Source: Utricularia gibba
Taxonomy: Eukaryota; Streptophyta; Magnoliopsida; Lamiales; Lentibulariaceae
Assembly (NCBI GenBank): GCA_002189035.1
Contig: NEEC01000188.1
Location: 1-27,022 of the forward strand
Direction of reading: 5' to 3'
Length of the DNA stretch: 27,022 nucleotides
Shown here piece after piece: positions 9,361 through 21,458 of the stretch. The notes beneath the pieces were generated by a model that saw only the letters and a list, made by a program, of their open reading frames with translations, ran no database searches and was not told the DNA's origin. The position numbers and the translations under genes were made by a program. The first letter of the stretch is position 1, and each line of letters opens with the position of its first letter.

Positions 9361-10296
9361 AAGCCAAACCTTACCTTTGTCCCGTTCCAGGCACCCAAGA
9401 CGCCTCCTCAAGTATAAAGTAAGTTGTTGAAAAAATCATGTGGGGTGCACGTGATATCGCAATTTAAACAAATGCATCATTTTTTTTAATCGATTTGCAT
9501 CCGGTTGACCTCATGAGCCATACAGAATCGGGGTCAAGGACCAAGTTCCCAGCGAGACTGGCCGCCACAAAACGAGAAGCGGTTCCTTGAAAAACCATGT
9601 AGGCAGCCCCCGAAAACCGAACGATAATAAATACATCACTTTATTTGTCGGGCTACAACTAACTCTCGGCGCAAGCCAAACCTTACCTTTGTCCCGTTCC
9701 AGTGCACCCCAAGACCGCCTCCTCAAGTATAAAGCATCATTTTTTTTAATCGATTTGCATCCGGTTGACCTCATGAGCCATACAGAATCGGGGTCAAGGA
9801 CCAAGTTCCCAGCGAGACTGGCCGCCACAAAACGAGAAGCGGTTCCTTGAAAAACCATGTAGGCAGCCCCGAAAACCGAACGATAATAAATACATCACTT
9901 TATTTGTCGGGCTACAACTAACTCTCGGCGCAAGCCAAACCTTACCTAAACAAGTATGCATCAATATTTTAAACAAATGCATCATTTTTTTTAATCGATT
10001 TGCATCCGGTTGACCTCATGAGCCATACAGAATCGGGGTCAAGGACCAAGTTCCCAGCGAGACTGGCCGCCACAAAACGAGAAGCGGTTCCTTGAAAAAC
10101 CATGTAGGCAGCCCCCGAAAACCGAACGATAATAAATACATCACTTTATTTGCCGGGCTACAACTAACTCTCGGCGCAAGCCAAACCTTACCTTTGTCCC
10201 GTTCCAGCTGCACCCCAAGACCGCCTCCTCAAGTATAAAGTAAGTTGTTGAAAAAATCATGTGGGGTGCACGTGATATCGCAATTTAAACAAATGC
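9361..10296 (+). repeat. Array block 3 with two short junctions
   Basis: Anchor starts are 9565, 9825 and 10070, with steps of 260 and 245 bp. At about 9734 AAGTATAAAG is joined directly to CATCATTTTTTTT, removing about 58 bp. At 9948-9972 CCTTACCT is followed by AAACAAGTATGCATCAATATTT, a garbled stretch containing pieces of TTTAAACAAATGCATCA, before TAAACAAATGCATC resumes. The remaining sequence of these units is close to the reference. The block ends after AAACAAATGC at 10296. Confidence 0.88.
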
Positions 10297-10427
10297 GATT
10301 TGCAACCTCATGAGCCATACAGAATCGGGGTCTGCCTTTTTTTGTTGTGCATTAAAGACCTCCTCAAGTGCCAAGAATTTAAACCATCATGAAACAAGGA
10401 ATCCCAAGTTCCCAGCGAGACTGGCCG
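10297..10427 (+). other. Scrambled junction with ~23 bp of non-satellite sequence
   Basis: AAACAAATGC is joined to GATTTGCA and then ACCTCATGAGCC (two deletions), and the unit runs to CGGGGTC at 10332. The next ~23 bp (10333-10355, containing CCTTTTTTTGTTGTGC) have no clear match in the monomer. AGACCTCCTCAAG follows, then 10370-10403, which includes AATTTAAACCATCATG and GAAACAAGGAATC and only loosely resembles the satellite. CCAAGTTCCCAGCGAGACTG restores normal sequence. This is one of only two places in the window with sequence that cannot be assigned to the repeat. It is too short to identify. Confidence 0.75.
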
Positions 10428-11795
10428 CCACAAAACGAGAAGCGGTTCCTTGAAAAACCATGTAGGCAGTAATAAATACATCACTTTATTTGTCGGGCTA
10501 CAACTAACTCTCGGCGCAAGCCAAACCTTACCTTTGTCCGTTCCAGCTGCACCCAAGACCGCCTCCTCAAGTATAAAGTAAGTTGTTGAAAAAATCATGT
10601 GGGTGCACGTGATATCGCAATTTAAACAAATGCATCATTTTTTTTAATCGATTTGCATCCGGTTGACCTCATGAGCCATACAGAATCGGGGTCAAGGACC
10701 AAGTTCCCAGCGAGACTGGCCGCCACAAAACGAGAAGCGGTTCCTTGAAAAACCATGTAGGCAGCCCCGAAAACCGAACGATAATAAATACATCACTTTA
10801 TTTGTCGGGCTACAACTAACTCTCGGCGCAAGCCAAACCTTACCTTTGTCCCGTTCAGCTGCACCCCAAGACCGCCTCCTCAAGTATAAAGTAAGTTGTT
10901 GAAAAATCATGTGGGGTGCACGTGATATCGCAATTTAAACAAATGCATCATTTTTTTAATCGATTTGCATCCGGTTGACCTCATGAGCCATACAGAATCG
11001 GGGTCAAGGACCAAGTTCCCAGCGAGACTGGCCGCCACAAAACGAGAAGCGGTTCCTTGAAAAACCATGTAGGCAGCCCCCGAAAACCGAACGATAATAA
11101 ATACATCACTTTATTTGTCGGGCTACAACTAACTCTCGCCGCAAGCCAAACCTTACCTTTGTCCGTTCCAGCTGCACCCAAGACCGCCTCCTCAAGTATA
11201 AAGTAAGTTGTTGAAAAAATCATGTGGGGTGCACGTGATATCGCAATTTAAACAAATGCATCATTTTTTTTAATCGATTTGCATCCGGTTGACCTCATGA
11301 GCCATACAGAATCGGGGTCAAGGACCAAGTTCCCAGCGAGACTGGCCGCCACAAAACGAGAAGCGGTTCCTTGAAAAACCATGTAGGCAGCCCCGAAAAC
11401 CGAACGATAATAAACATCACTTTATTTGGGGCTACAACTAACTCTCGGCGCAAGCCAAACCTTACCTTTGTCCCGTTCCAGGTGCACCCAAGACCGCCTC
11501 CTCAAGTATAAAGTAAGTTGTTGAAAAATCATGTGGGGCACGTGCAATTTAAACAAATGCATGATTTGCATCCGGTTGACCTCATGAGCCATACAGAATT
11601 CAAGGACCAAGTTCCCAGCGAGACTGGCCGCCACAAAACGAGAAGCGGTTCCTTGAAAAACCATGTAGGCAGCCCCGAAAACCGAACGATAATAAATACA
11701 TCACTTTAACAACTAACTCTCGAAGCCAAACCTTACCTTTGTCATGCACCCAAGACCGCCTCCTCAAGTACATGTGGGGTGCACGTCATTTGCAG
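10428..11795 (+). repeat. Array block 4 with truncations at its right end
   Basis: Anchor starts are 10428, 10723, 11035, 11349 and 11631. The copy at 10428 joins TGTAGGCA to GTAATAAATAC, removing about 20 bp that includes GCCCCCGAAAACCG. The copies at 10723 and 11035 are regular. At about 11562 ATGCAT is joined to GATTTGC, losing the T8 tract and its flanks. In the unit starting at 11631 several pieces are missing (TTTGTCGGGCT, CGGCGC and the segment from TATAAAG to AAAATC), and at 11786-11795 GTGCACGTCATTTGCA is joined to GCCATACAG, removing most of the palindrome core. Confidence 0.9.
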
Positions 11796-12157
11796 CCATA
11801 CAGAATCGGGGTCAAGGACCAAGTTCCCAGCGAGACTGGCCGCCACAAAACGAGAAGCGGTTCCTTGAAAAACCATGTAGGCAGCCCCCGAAAACCGAAC
11901 GATAATAAATACATCACTTTATTTGTCGGGCTACAACTAACTCTCGGCGCAAGCCAAACCTTACCTTTGTCCCGTTCCAGTGCACCCCAAGACCGCCTCC
12001 TCAAGTATAAAGTAAGTTGTTGAAAAAATCATGTGGGGTGCACGTGATATCGCAATTTAAACAAATGCATCATTTTTTTTAATCGATTTGCATCCGGTTG
12101 ACCTCATGAGCCATACAGAATCGGGGTCAAGGACCAAGTTCCCAGCGAGACTGGCCG

Positions 12158-12779
12158 CCACAAAACGAGAAGCGGTTCCTTGAAAAACCATGTAGGCAGC
12201 CCCCGAAAACCGAACGATAATAAATACATCACTTTATTTGCCGGGCTACAACTAACTCTCGCGCAAGCCAAACCTTACCTTTGTCCCGTTCCAGTGCACC
12301 CCAAGACCGCCTCCTCAAGTATAAAGTAAGTTGTTGAAAAAATCATGTGGGGTGCACATGATATCGCAATTTAAACAAATGCATCATTTTTTTTAATCGA
12401 TTTGCATCGGTTGACCTCATGAGCCATACAAATCGGGGTCAAGGACCAAGTTCCCAGCGAGACTGGCCGCCACAAAACGAGAAGCGGTTCCTTGAAAAAC
12501 CATGTAGGCAGCCCCGAAAACCGAACGATAATAAATACATCACTTTATTGTGGGGCTACTAACTCTCGGCGCAAGCCAAACCTTACCTTTGTCCCGTTCA
12601 AGGTGCACCCCAAGACCGCCTCCCCAAGTATAAAGTAAGTTGTTGAAAAATCATGTGGGGTGCACGTGATATCGCAATTTAAACAAATGCATCATTTTTT
12701 TTAATCGATTTGCATCCGGTTGACCTCATGAGCCATACAGAATCGGGGTCAAGGACCAAGTTCCCAGCGAGACTGGCCG
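12158..12779 (+). repeat. Linked variant pair (unit A 12158, unit B 12470)
   Basis: The first unit carries GCCGGGC, CACATG in place of CACGTG, GCATCGGTTG (one C lost) and CATACAAATC (G lost). The following unit carries TTATTGTGGGGC, GTTCAAGGTGCACCCC and CCGCCTCCCCAAG. The same combination, with small differences, recurs eight units later at 14576-15127, and parts of it at 1-629 and 1253-1877. Several rare changes shared by two adjacent units indicate copying of the pair as a block. Confidence 0.6.
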
Positions 12780-14575
12780 CCACAAAACGAGAAGCGGTTC
12801 CTTGAAAAACCATGTAGGCAGCCCCGAAAACCGAACGATAATAAATACATCACTTTATTTGTCGGGCTACAACTAACTCTCGCGCAAGCCAAACCTTACC
12901 TTTGTCCCGTTCCAGTGCACCCAAGACGCCTCCTCAAGTATAAAGTAAGTTGTTGAAAAAATCATGTGGGGTGCACGTGATATCGCAATTTAAACAAATG
13001 CATCATTTTTTTTAATCGATTTGCATCCGGTTGACCTCATGAGCCATACAGAATCGGGGTCAAGGACCAAGTTCCCAGCGAGACTGGCAGCCACAAAACG
13101 AGAAGCGGTTCCTTGAAAAACCATGTAGGCAGCCCCCGAAAACCGAACGATAATAAATACATCACTTTATTTGTCGGGCTACAACTAACTCTCGGCGCAA
13201 GCCAAACCTTACCTTTGTCCCGTTTGCACCCCAAGACCGCCTCCTCAAGTATAAAGTAAGTTGTTGAAAAATCATGTGGGGTGCACGTGATATCGCAATT
13301 TAAACAAATGCATCATTTTTTTTAATCGATTTGCATCCGGTTGACCTCATGAGCCATACAGAATCGGGGTCAAGGACCAAGTTCCCAGCGAGACTGGCCG
13401 CCACAAAACGAGAAGCGGTTCCTTGAAAAACCATGTAGGCAGCCCCCGAAAACCGAACGATAATAAATACATCACTTTATTTGCCGGGCTACAACTAACT
13501 CTCGGCGCAAGCCAAACCTTACTTTGTCCGTTCCAGGTGCACCCAAGACCGCCTCCTCAAGTATAAAGTAAGTTGTTGAAAAAATCATGTGGGGTGCACG
13601 TGATATCGCAATTTAAACAAATGCATCATTTTTTTTAATCGATTTGCATCCGGTTGACCTCATGAGCCATACAGAATCGGGGTCAAGGACCAAGTTCCCA
13701 GCGAGACTGGCCGCCACAAAACGAGAAGCGGTTCCTTGAAAAACCATGTAGGCAGCCCCGAAAACCGAACGATAAAAATGTCGGGCTACAACTAACTCTC
13801 GGCGCAAGCCAAACCTTACCTTTGTCCCGTTCATGCACCCAAGACCGCCTACATCACGTGATATCGCAATTTAAACAAATGCATCATTTTTTTTAATCGA
13901 TTTGCATCCGGTTGACCTCATGAGCCATACAGAATCGGGTCAAGGACCAATCCCAGCGAGACTGGCCGCCACAAAACGAGAAGCGGTTCCTTGAAAAACC
14001 ATGTAGGCAGCCCCGAAAACCGAACGATAATAAATACATCACTTTATTTGTCCTACAACTAACTCTCGGCGCAAGCCAAACCTTACCTTTGTCCCGTTCA
14101 GGTGCACCCAAGACGCCTCCTCAAGTATAAAGTAAGTTGTTGAAAAATCATGTGGGTGCACGTGATATCGCAATTTAAACAAATGCATCATTTTTTTAAT
14201 CGATTTGCATCCGGTTGACCTCATGAGCCATACAGAATCGGGGTCAAGGACCAAGTTCCCAGCGAGACTGGCCCACAAAACGAGAAGCGGTTCCTTGAAA
14301 AACCATGTAGCCCCGAAAACCGAACGATAATAAATACATCACTTTATTTGCGGGCTACAACTAACTCTCGCGCAAGCCAAACCTTACCTTTGTCCGTTCC
14401 AGCTGCACCCAAGACCGCCTCCTCAAGTATAAAGTAAGTTGTTGAAAAATCATGTGGGGTGCACATGATATCGCAATTTAAACAAATGCATCATTTTTTT
14501 ATCGATTTGCATCCGGTTGACCTCATGAGCCATACAGAATCGGGGTCAAGGACCAAGTTCCCAGCGAGACTGGCG

Positions 14576-15127
14576 CCACAAAACGAGAAGCGGTTCCTTG
14601 AAAAACCATGTAGGCAGCCCCGAAAACCGAACGATAATAAATACATCACTTTATTTGCGGCTACAACTAACTCTCCGCAAGCCAAACCTTACCTTTGTCC
14701 CGTTCCAGCTGCACCCCAAGACCGCCTCCTCAAGTATAAAGTAAGTTGTTGAAAAAATCATGTGGGGTGCACATGATATCGCAATTTAAACAAATGCATC
14801 ATTTTTTTTAATCGATTTGCATCGGTTGACCTCATGAGCCATACAAAATCGGGGTAAAGGACCAATTTCCCAGCGAGACTGGCCGCCACAAAACGAGAAG
14901 CGGTTCCTTGAAAAACCATGTAGGCAGCCCCGAAAACCGAACGATATCAAATTTATCACTTTATTTGGGCTACAACTAACTCTCGGCGCAAGCCAAACCT
15001 TACCTTTGTCCCGTTCAAGGTGCACCCCAAGACCGCCTCCCCAAGTATAAAGTAAGTTGTTGAAAAAATCATGTGGGGTGCACGTACAGAATCGGGGTCA
15101 AGGACCAAGTTCCCAGCGAGACTGGCG
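14576..15127 (+). repeat. Linked variant pair (unit A 14576, unit B 14886)
   Basis: The unit at 14576 has CAGCTGCACCCC, CACATG, GCATCGGTTG, CATACAAAATC and CCAATTTCCC. The next has GTTCAAGGTGCACCCC and CCGCCTCCCCAAG plus its own ATATCAAATTTATC in place of ATAATAAATACATC. The pair resembles 12158-12779. CCAATTTCCC is shared with the pair at 1253-1877 (position about 1543). The second unit is cut short at 15083. Confidence 0.6.
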
Positions 15128-15743
15128 CCACAAAACGAGAAGCGGTTCCTTGAAAAACCATGTAGGCAGCCCCCGAAAACCGAACGATAATAAATACATC
15201 ACTTTATTTGTCGGGCTACAACTAACTCTCGCGCAAGCCAAACCTTACCTTTGTCCGTTCCAGTGCACCCCAAGACCGCCTCCTCAAGTATAAAGTAAGT
15301 TGTTGAAAAAATCATGTGGGTGCACGTGATATCGCAATTTAAACAAATGCATCATTTTTTTAATCGATTTGCATCCGGTTGACCTCATGAGCCATACAGA
15401 ATCGGGTCAAGGACCAAGTTCCCAGCGAGACTGGCCGCCACAAAACGAGAAGCGGTTCCTTGAAAAAACCATGTAGGCAGCCCCCGAAAACCGAACGATA
15501 ATAAATACATCACTTTATTTGCCGGGCTACAACTAACTCTCGCAAGCCAAACCTTACCTTTGTCCGTTCAGTGCACCCAAGACCGCCTCCTCAAGTATAA
15601 AGTAAGTTGTTGAAAAAATCATGTGGGGTGCACATGATATCGCAATTTAAACAAATGCATCATTTTTAATCGATTTGCATCCGGTTGACCTCATGAGCCA
15701 TACAGAATCGGGTCAAGGACCAAGTTCCCAGCGAGACTGGCCG

Positions 15744-16938
15744 CCACAAAACGAGAAGCGGTTCCTTGAAAAACCATGTAGGCAGCCCCCGAAAACCGAA
15801 CGATAAAAATACATCACTTTATTTGGCTACAACTAACTCTCGGCGCAAGCCAAACCTTACCTTTGTCCCGTTCCAAGTGCACCCACCGCCTCCTCAAGTA
15901 TAAAGTAAGTTGTTGAAAAAATCATGTGGGTGCACGTGATATCGCAATTTAAACAAATGCATCATTTTTTTTAATCGATTTGCATCCGGTTGACCTCATG
16001 AGCCATACAGAATCGGGGTCAAGGACCAAGTTCCCAGCGAGACTGGCCGCCACAAAACGAGAAGCGGTTCCTTGAAAAACCATGTAGGCCCCGAAAACCG
16101 AACGATAATAAATACATCACTTTATTTGGCTACAACTAACTCTCGCAAGCCAAACCTTACCTTTGTCCCGTTCCAATGCACCCACCGCCTCTCAAGTATA
16201 AAGTAAGTTGTTGAAAAAATCATGTGGGGTGCACGTGATATCGCAATTTAAACAAATGCATCATTTTTTTAATCGATTTGCATCCGGTTGACCTCATGAG
16301 CCATACAGAATCGGGGTCACCAAGTTCCCAGCGAGACTGGCCGCCACAAAACGAGAAGCGGTTCCTTGAAAAACCATGTAGGCAGCCCCCGAAAACCGAA
16401 CGATAAAAAAATACATCACTTTATTTGCTACAACTAACTCTCGCGCAAGCCAAACCTTACCTTTGTCCCGTTCCAAGTGCACCCCAAGACCGCCTCCTCA
16501 AGTATAAAGTAAGTTGTTGAAAAAATCATGTGGGGTGCACGTGATATCGCAATTTAAACAAATGCATCATTTTTTAATCGATTTGCATCCGGTTTCATGA
16601 ATCGGGGTCAAGGACCAATTTCCCAGCGAGACTGGCCGCCACAAAACGAGAAGCGGTTCCTTGAAAAACCATGTAGGCAGCCCCCGAAAACCGAACGATA
16701 ATAAATACATCACTTTATTTGCTACAACTAACTCTCGGCGCAAGCCAAACCTTACCTTTGTCCCGTTCCAAGTGCACCCAAGACAAGTATAAAGTAAGTT
16801 GTTGAAAAAATCATGTGGGTGCACGTGATATCGCAATTTAAAAAATGCATCATTTTTTTTTAATCGATTTGCATCCGGTTGACCTCATGAGCCATACAGA
16901 ATCGGGGTCAAGGACCAAGTTCCCAGCGAGACTGGCCG
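15744..16938 (+). repeat. Local four-unit subfamily with alternating tag
   Basis: The units at 15744, 16050, 16344 and 16639 share a shortened TTATTTGGCTAC or TTATTTGCTAC and GTTCCAAGTGCAC or GTTCCAATGCAC, both rare elsewhere. Within the group, ATAAAAA-type sequence replaces ATAATAAA in alternate units: 15744 and 16344, and again in the next unit along at 16939. This pattern looks like recent local amplification with a two-unit rhythm. Length differences in A runs are error-prone, so the alternation needs confirmation from raw reads. Confidence 0.5.
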
Positions 16939-19900
16939 CCACAAAACGAGAAGCGGTTCCTTGAAAAACCATGTAGGCAGCCCCGAAAACCGAACGATAA
17001 AAAAAATCACTTTATTTGCCGGGCTACAACTAACTCTCGCCGCAAGCCAAACCTTACCTTTGTCCCGTTCCAGCTGCACCCCAAGACCGCCTCCTCAAGT
17101 ATAAAGTAAGTTGTTGAAAAAATCATGTGGGGTGCACATGATATCGCAATTTAAACAAATGCATCATTTTTTTAATCGATTTGCATCCGGTTGACCTCAT
17201 GAGCCATACAGAATCGGGGTCAAGGACCAAGTTCCCAGCGAGACTGGCGCCACAAAACGAGAAGCGGTTCCTTGAAAAACCATGTAGGCAGCCCCCGAAA
17301 ACCGAACGATAATAAATACATCACTTTATTTGTCGGGCTACAACTAACTCTCGGCGCAAGCCAAACCTTACCTTTGTCCCGTTCAGGTGCACCCCAAGAC
17401 CGCCTCCTCAAGTATAAAGTAAGTTGTTGAAAAAATCATGTGGGGTGCACGTGATATCGCAATTTAAACAAATGCATCATTTTTTTTAATCGATTTGCAT
17501 CCGGTTGACCTCATGAGCCATACAGAATCGGGGTCAAGGACCAAGTTCCCAGCGAGACTGGCCGCCACAAAACGAGAAGCGGTTCCTTGAAAAACCATGT
17601 AGGCAGCCCCGAAAACCGAACGATATAAATACATCACTTTATTTGGGGCTACAACTAACTCTCGCGCAAGCCAAACCTTACCTTTGTCCCGTTCCAGTGC
17701 ACCCCAAGACCGCCTCCTCAAGTATAAAGTAAGTTGTTGAAAAAATCATGTGGGGTGCACGTGATATCGCAATTTAAAAAAGCATCATTTTTTTAATCGA
17801 TTTGCATCGGTTGACCTCATGAGCCACAGAAGACCAAGTTCCAGCGAGACTGGCCGCCACAAAACGAGAAGCGTTCCTTGAAAAACCATGTAGGCAGCCC
17901 CGAAAACCGAACGATAATAAATACATCACTTTATTTGTCGGGCTACAACTAACTCTCGGCGCAAGCCAAACCTTACCTTTGTCCGTTCCAGTGCACCCAA
18001 GACCGCCTCCTCAAGTATAAAGTAGTTGTTGAAAAAATCATGTGGGTGCACGTGATATCGCAATTTAAACAAATGCATCATTTTTTTTAATCGATTTGCA
18101 TCCGGTTGACCTCATGAGCCATACAGAATCGGGTCAAGGACCAAGTTCCCAGCGAGACTGGCCGCCACAAAACGAGAAGCGGTTCCTTGAAAAACCATGT
18201 AGGCAGCCCCCGAAAACCGAACGATAATAAATACATCACTTTATTTGTCGGCTACAACTAACTCTCGGCGCAAGCCAAACCTTACCTTTGTCCCGTTCCT
18301 GCACCCCAAGACCGCCTCCTCAAGTATAAAGTAAGTTGTTGAAAAAAATCATGTGGGGTGCACCAATTTAAACAAATGCATCATTTTTTTTTAATCGATT
18401 TGCATCCGGTTGACCTCATGAGCCATACAGAATCGGGGTCAAGGACCAAGTTCCCAGCGAGACTGGCCGCCACAAAACGAGAAGCGGTTCCTTGAAAAAC
18501 CATGTAGGCAGCCCCGAAAACCGAACGATAATAAATACATCACTTTATTTCCGGGCTACAACTAACTCTCGGCAAGCCAAACCTTACCTTTGTCCGTTCC
18601 AAGTGCCCCCAAGACCGCCTCCTCAAGTATAAAGTAAGTTGTTAAAATCATGTGGGGTGCACGTGATATCGCAATTTAAACAAATGCATCATTTTTTTTA
18701 ATCGATTTGCATCCGGTTGACCTCATGAGCCATACAGAATCGGGGTCAAGGACCAAGTTCCCAGCGAGACTGGCCGCCACAAAACGAGAAGCGTTCCTTG
18801 AAAAACCATGTAGGCAGCCCCCGAAAACCGAACGATAATAAATACATCACTTTATTTGCGGGCTACAACTAACTCTCGGCGCAAGCCAACCTTACCTTTG
18901 TCCTTCCCTGCACCCAAGACCGCCTTCAAGTATAAAGTAAGTTGTTGAAAAATCATGTGGGGTGCACTGATATCGCAATTTAAACAAATGCATCATTTTT
19001 TTAATCGATTTGCATCCGGTTGACCTCATGAGCCATACAGAATCGGGTAAAGGACCAAGTTCCCAGCGAGACTGGCCGCCACAAAACGAGAAGGTTCCTT
19101 GAAAAACCATGTAGGCAGCCCCGAAAACCGAACGATAATAAATACATCACTTTATTTGCCGGGCTACAACTAACTCTCGGCGCAAGCCAAACCTTACCTT
19201 TGTCCCGTTCCAGTGCACCCAAGACCGCCTCCTCAAGTATAAAGTAAGTTGTTGAAAAAATCATGTGGGGTGCACGTGATATCGCAATTTAAACAAATGC
19301 ATCATTTTTTTTAATCGATTTGCATCCGGTTGACCTCATGAGCCATACAGAATCGGGGTCAAGGACCAAGTTCCCAGCGAGACTGGCCGCCACAAACGAG
19401 AAGCGGTTCCTTGAAAACCATGTAGGCAGCCCCCGAAAACCGAACGATAATAATACATCACTTTATTTGCGGGCTACAACTAACTTCGGGCAAGCCAAAC
19501 CTTACCTTTGTCCGTTCCAGGTGCACCCAAGACGCCTCCTCAAGTATAAAGTAAGTTGTTGAAAAAATCATGTGGGGTGCACGTGATATCGAATTTAAAC
19601 AAATGCAATTTTTTTTAATCGATTTGCATCCGGTTGACCTCATGAGCCATACAGAATCGGGGTCAAGGACCAAGTTCCCAGCGAGACTGGCCGCCACAAA
19701 ACGAGAAGCGGTTCTTGAAAAACCATGTAGGGCCCCCGAAACCGAACGATAATAAATACATCACTTTATTTTGGGCTACAACAACTAAGCCAAACCAACC
19801 TTTGTCCGTTCAGTGCACCCAAGACGCTCCTCAAGTATAAAGTAAGTTGTTGAAAAATCATGTGGGGTGCACGTGATATCGCAATTTAAACAAATGCATC

Positions 19901-20811
19901 ATTTTTTTTAATCGATTTGCATCCGGTTGACCTCATGAGCCATACAGAATCGGGGTCAAACCAAGTTCAGCGAGACTGGCCGCCACAAAACGAGAAGCGG
20001 TTCCTTGAAAAACCATGTAGGCAGCCCCGAAAACCGAACGATAATAAATACATCACTTTATTTGGGCTACAATAACTCTCGGCGCAAGCCAAACCTTACC
20101 TTTGCCAGGTGCACCCAAGACGCCCCTCAAGTAAAAGTAAGTTGTTGAAAAAATCATGTGGGGTGCACGTGATATCGCAATTTAAACAAATGCATCATTT
20201 TTTTAATCGATTTGCATCCGGTTGACCTCATGAGCCATACAGAATCGGGGTCAAGGACCAAGTTCCAGCGAGACTGGCCGCCACAAACGAGAAGCGGTTC
20301 CTTGAAAAACATGTAGGCAGCCCGAAAACCGAACGATAATAAATCATCACTTTATTTGACAACTAACTCTCGGCGCAAGCCAAACCTTACTTTGTCCGTT
20401 TGCACCAAGACAAGTATAAAGTAAGTTGTTGAAAAACATGTGGGTGCACGTGATATCGCAATTTAAACAAATGCATCATTTTTTTTAATCGATTTGCATC
20501 CGGTTGACCTCATGAGCCATACAGAATCGGGGTCAAGGACCAAGTTCCCAGCGAGACTGGCCGCCACAAAACGAGAAGCGGTTCCTTGAAAAACCATGTA
20601 GGCAGCCCGAAAACCGAACGATAATAAATACATCACTTTATTTGCCGCAACTAACTCTCGCCAAGCCAAACCTTACATGCACCAAGACAAGTATAAAGTA
20701 AGTTGTTGAAAAATCATGTGGGGTGCACATGATATCGCAATTTAAACAAATGCATCATTTTTTTTAATCGATTTGCATCCGGTTGACCTCATGAGCCATA
20801 CAGAATCGGGG

Positions 20812-21458
20812 TTTGGCCGCCACAAACGAGAAGCGGTTCCTTGAAAAACCATGTAGGCAAAAATAATAAATACATCACTTTATTTGCTGGCAAGCGAGTG
20901 CTCCTCAAGTATAAAGTAAGTTGTTGAAAAAATCATGTGGGGTGCACGTGAATATCGTTTAAACAAATGCATCATGATTTGCATCCGGTTGACCTCATGA
21001 GCCATACAGAATCGGGGTCAAGGACCAAGTTCCAGCGAGACTTTCCTTGAAAAACCATGTTGAGGCGCAAGCCAAAACCTTAACCCAAGACAAGTATAAA
21101 GTAAAAAAAATCCACCGCAATTGCATCCCATCAGTCGAAGGACCCTGTAAAAACCATGTTGTAGTTAAATGTCGCACCGCGCGATTTGCAACCTCATGAG
21201 CCATACAGACATTTTTCCTTGAAAAACCATGTTCATCACTTTATTTTACAACTAACAAGCCAAACCTTAAAGTGCACCACGTGGGGTGCACGTGATATCG
21301 GATACCTCATGAGCCATAGAATCGGGTTTTTGAAGTGTTTAAGAAGCGAGTTGTACACACGTGATATCCAAATGCAGCAACCTTTCCCAAGTTTTAAATG
21401 TTGACGTAAAGAACACCAGGCAACCGAATTCGGGGTTTTTGATGTTCATTTAAGTGAA
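20812..21458 (+). repeat. Degenerate satellite zone 3
   Basis: This is the most decayed stretch of the window. Recognisable fragments keep monomer order and + orientation but are short: AATAATAAATACATCACTT; CCTCAAGTATAAAG; CGTTTAAACAAATGCATCATG; CCTCATGAGCCATACAG (near 20990 and 21191); CCTTGAAAAACCATGT (near 21043); CAAGCCAAA; and GGGGTGCACGTGATATCG (near 21283). Between them lie stretches of unclear origin, 21101-21180 (A-rich, then CCCATCAGTCGAAGGACC) and 21327-21458. No open frame or RNA gene is apparent. The zone may be an old recombination-poor interior boundary between two arrays, or a poorly assembled join. Confidence 0.8.
21327..21458. other. ~130-bp island with little satellite similarity
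   Basis: After CATAGAATCGGG the sequence stops following the monomer until TCCTCAAGTATAAAG resumes at 21459. Short echoes remain (CACGTGATATCCAAATGC near 21358-21374 resembles the core with a deletion; GAATTCGGGG resembles GAATCGGGG), so much of it may be strongly decayed satellite. AAATGTTGACGTAAAGAACACC (21395-21416) has no evident counterpart. No terminal repeats, target-site duplications or coding frame are visible. It is the longest stretch in the window that the repeat does not explain. Confidence 0.6.

Larger units (their letters stand above)
11796..20811 (+). repeat. Regular array block 5 (longest)
   Basis: Anchor starts are 11843, 12158, 12470, 12780, 13091, 13401, 13714, 13969, 14273, 14576, 14886, 15128, 15438, 15744, 16050, 16344, 16639, 16939, 17250, 17565, 17857, 18165, 18470, 18777, 19079, 19390, 19694, 19983, 20281 and 20564. 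The mean step is about 301 bp. Larger deletions lie near 13778 (ATAAAAATG joined to TCGGGC), 13849 (CCGCCTACATC joined to ACGTGATATC), 15083 (GTGCACGTAC joined to AGAATC) and 16594 (CCGGTT joined to TCATGAATCGGGG). The CACGTG to CACATG variant occurs at 12355, 14462, 14770, 15631, 17135 and 20726. The final unit loses about 30 bp at 20812, between CGGGGT and TTGGCCGCC. Confidence 0.95.
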
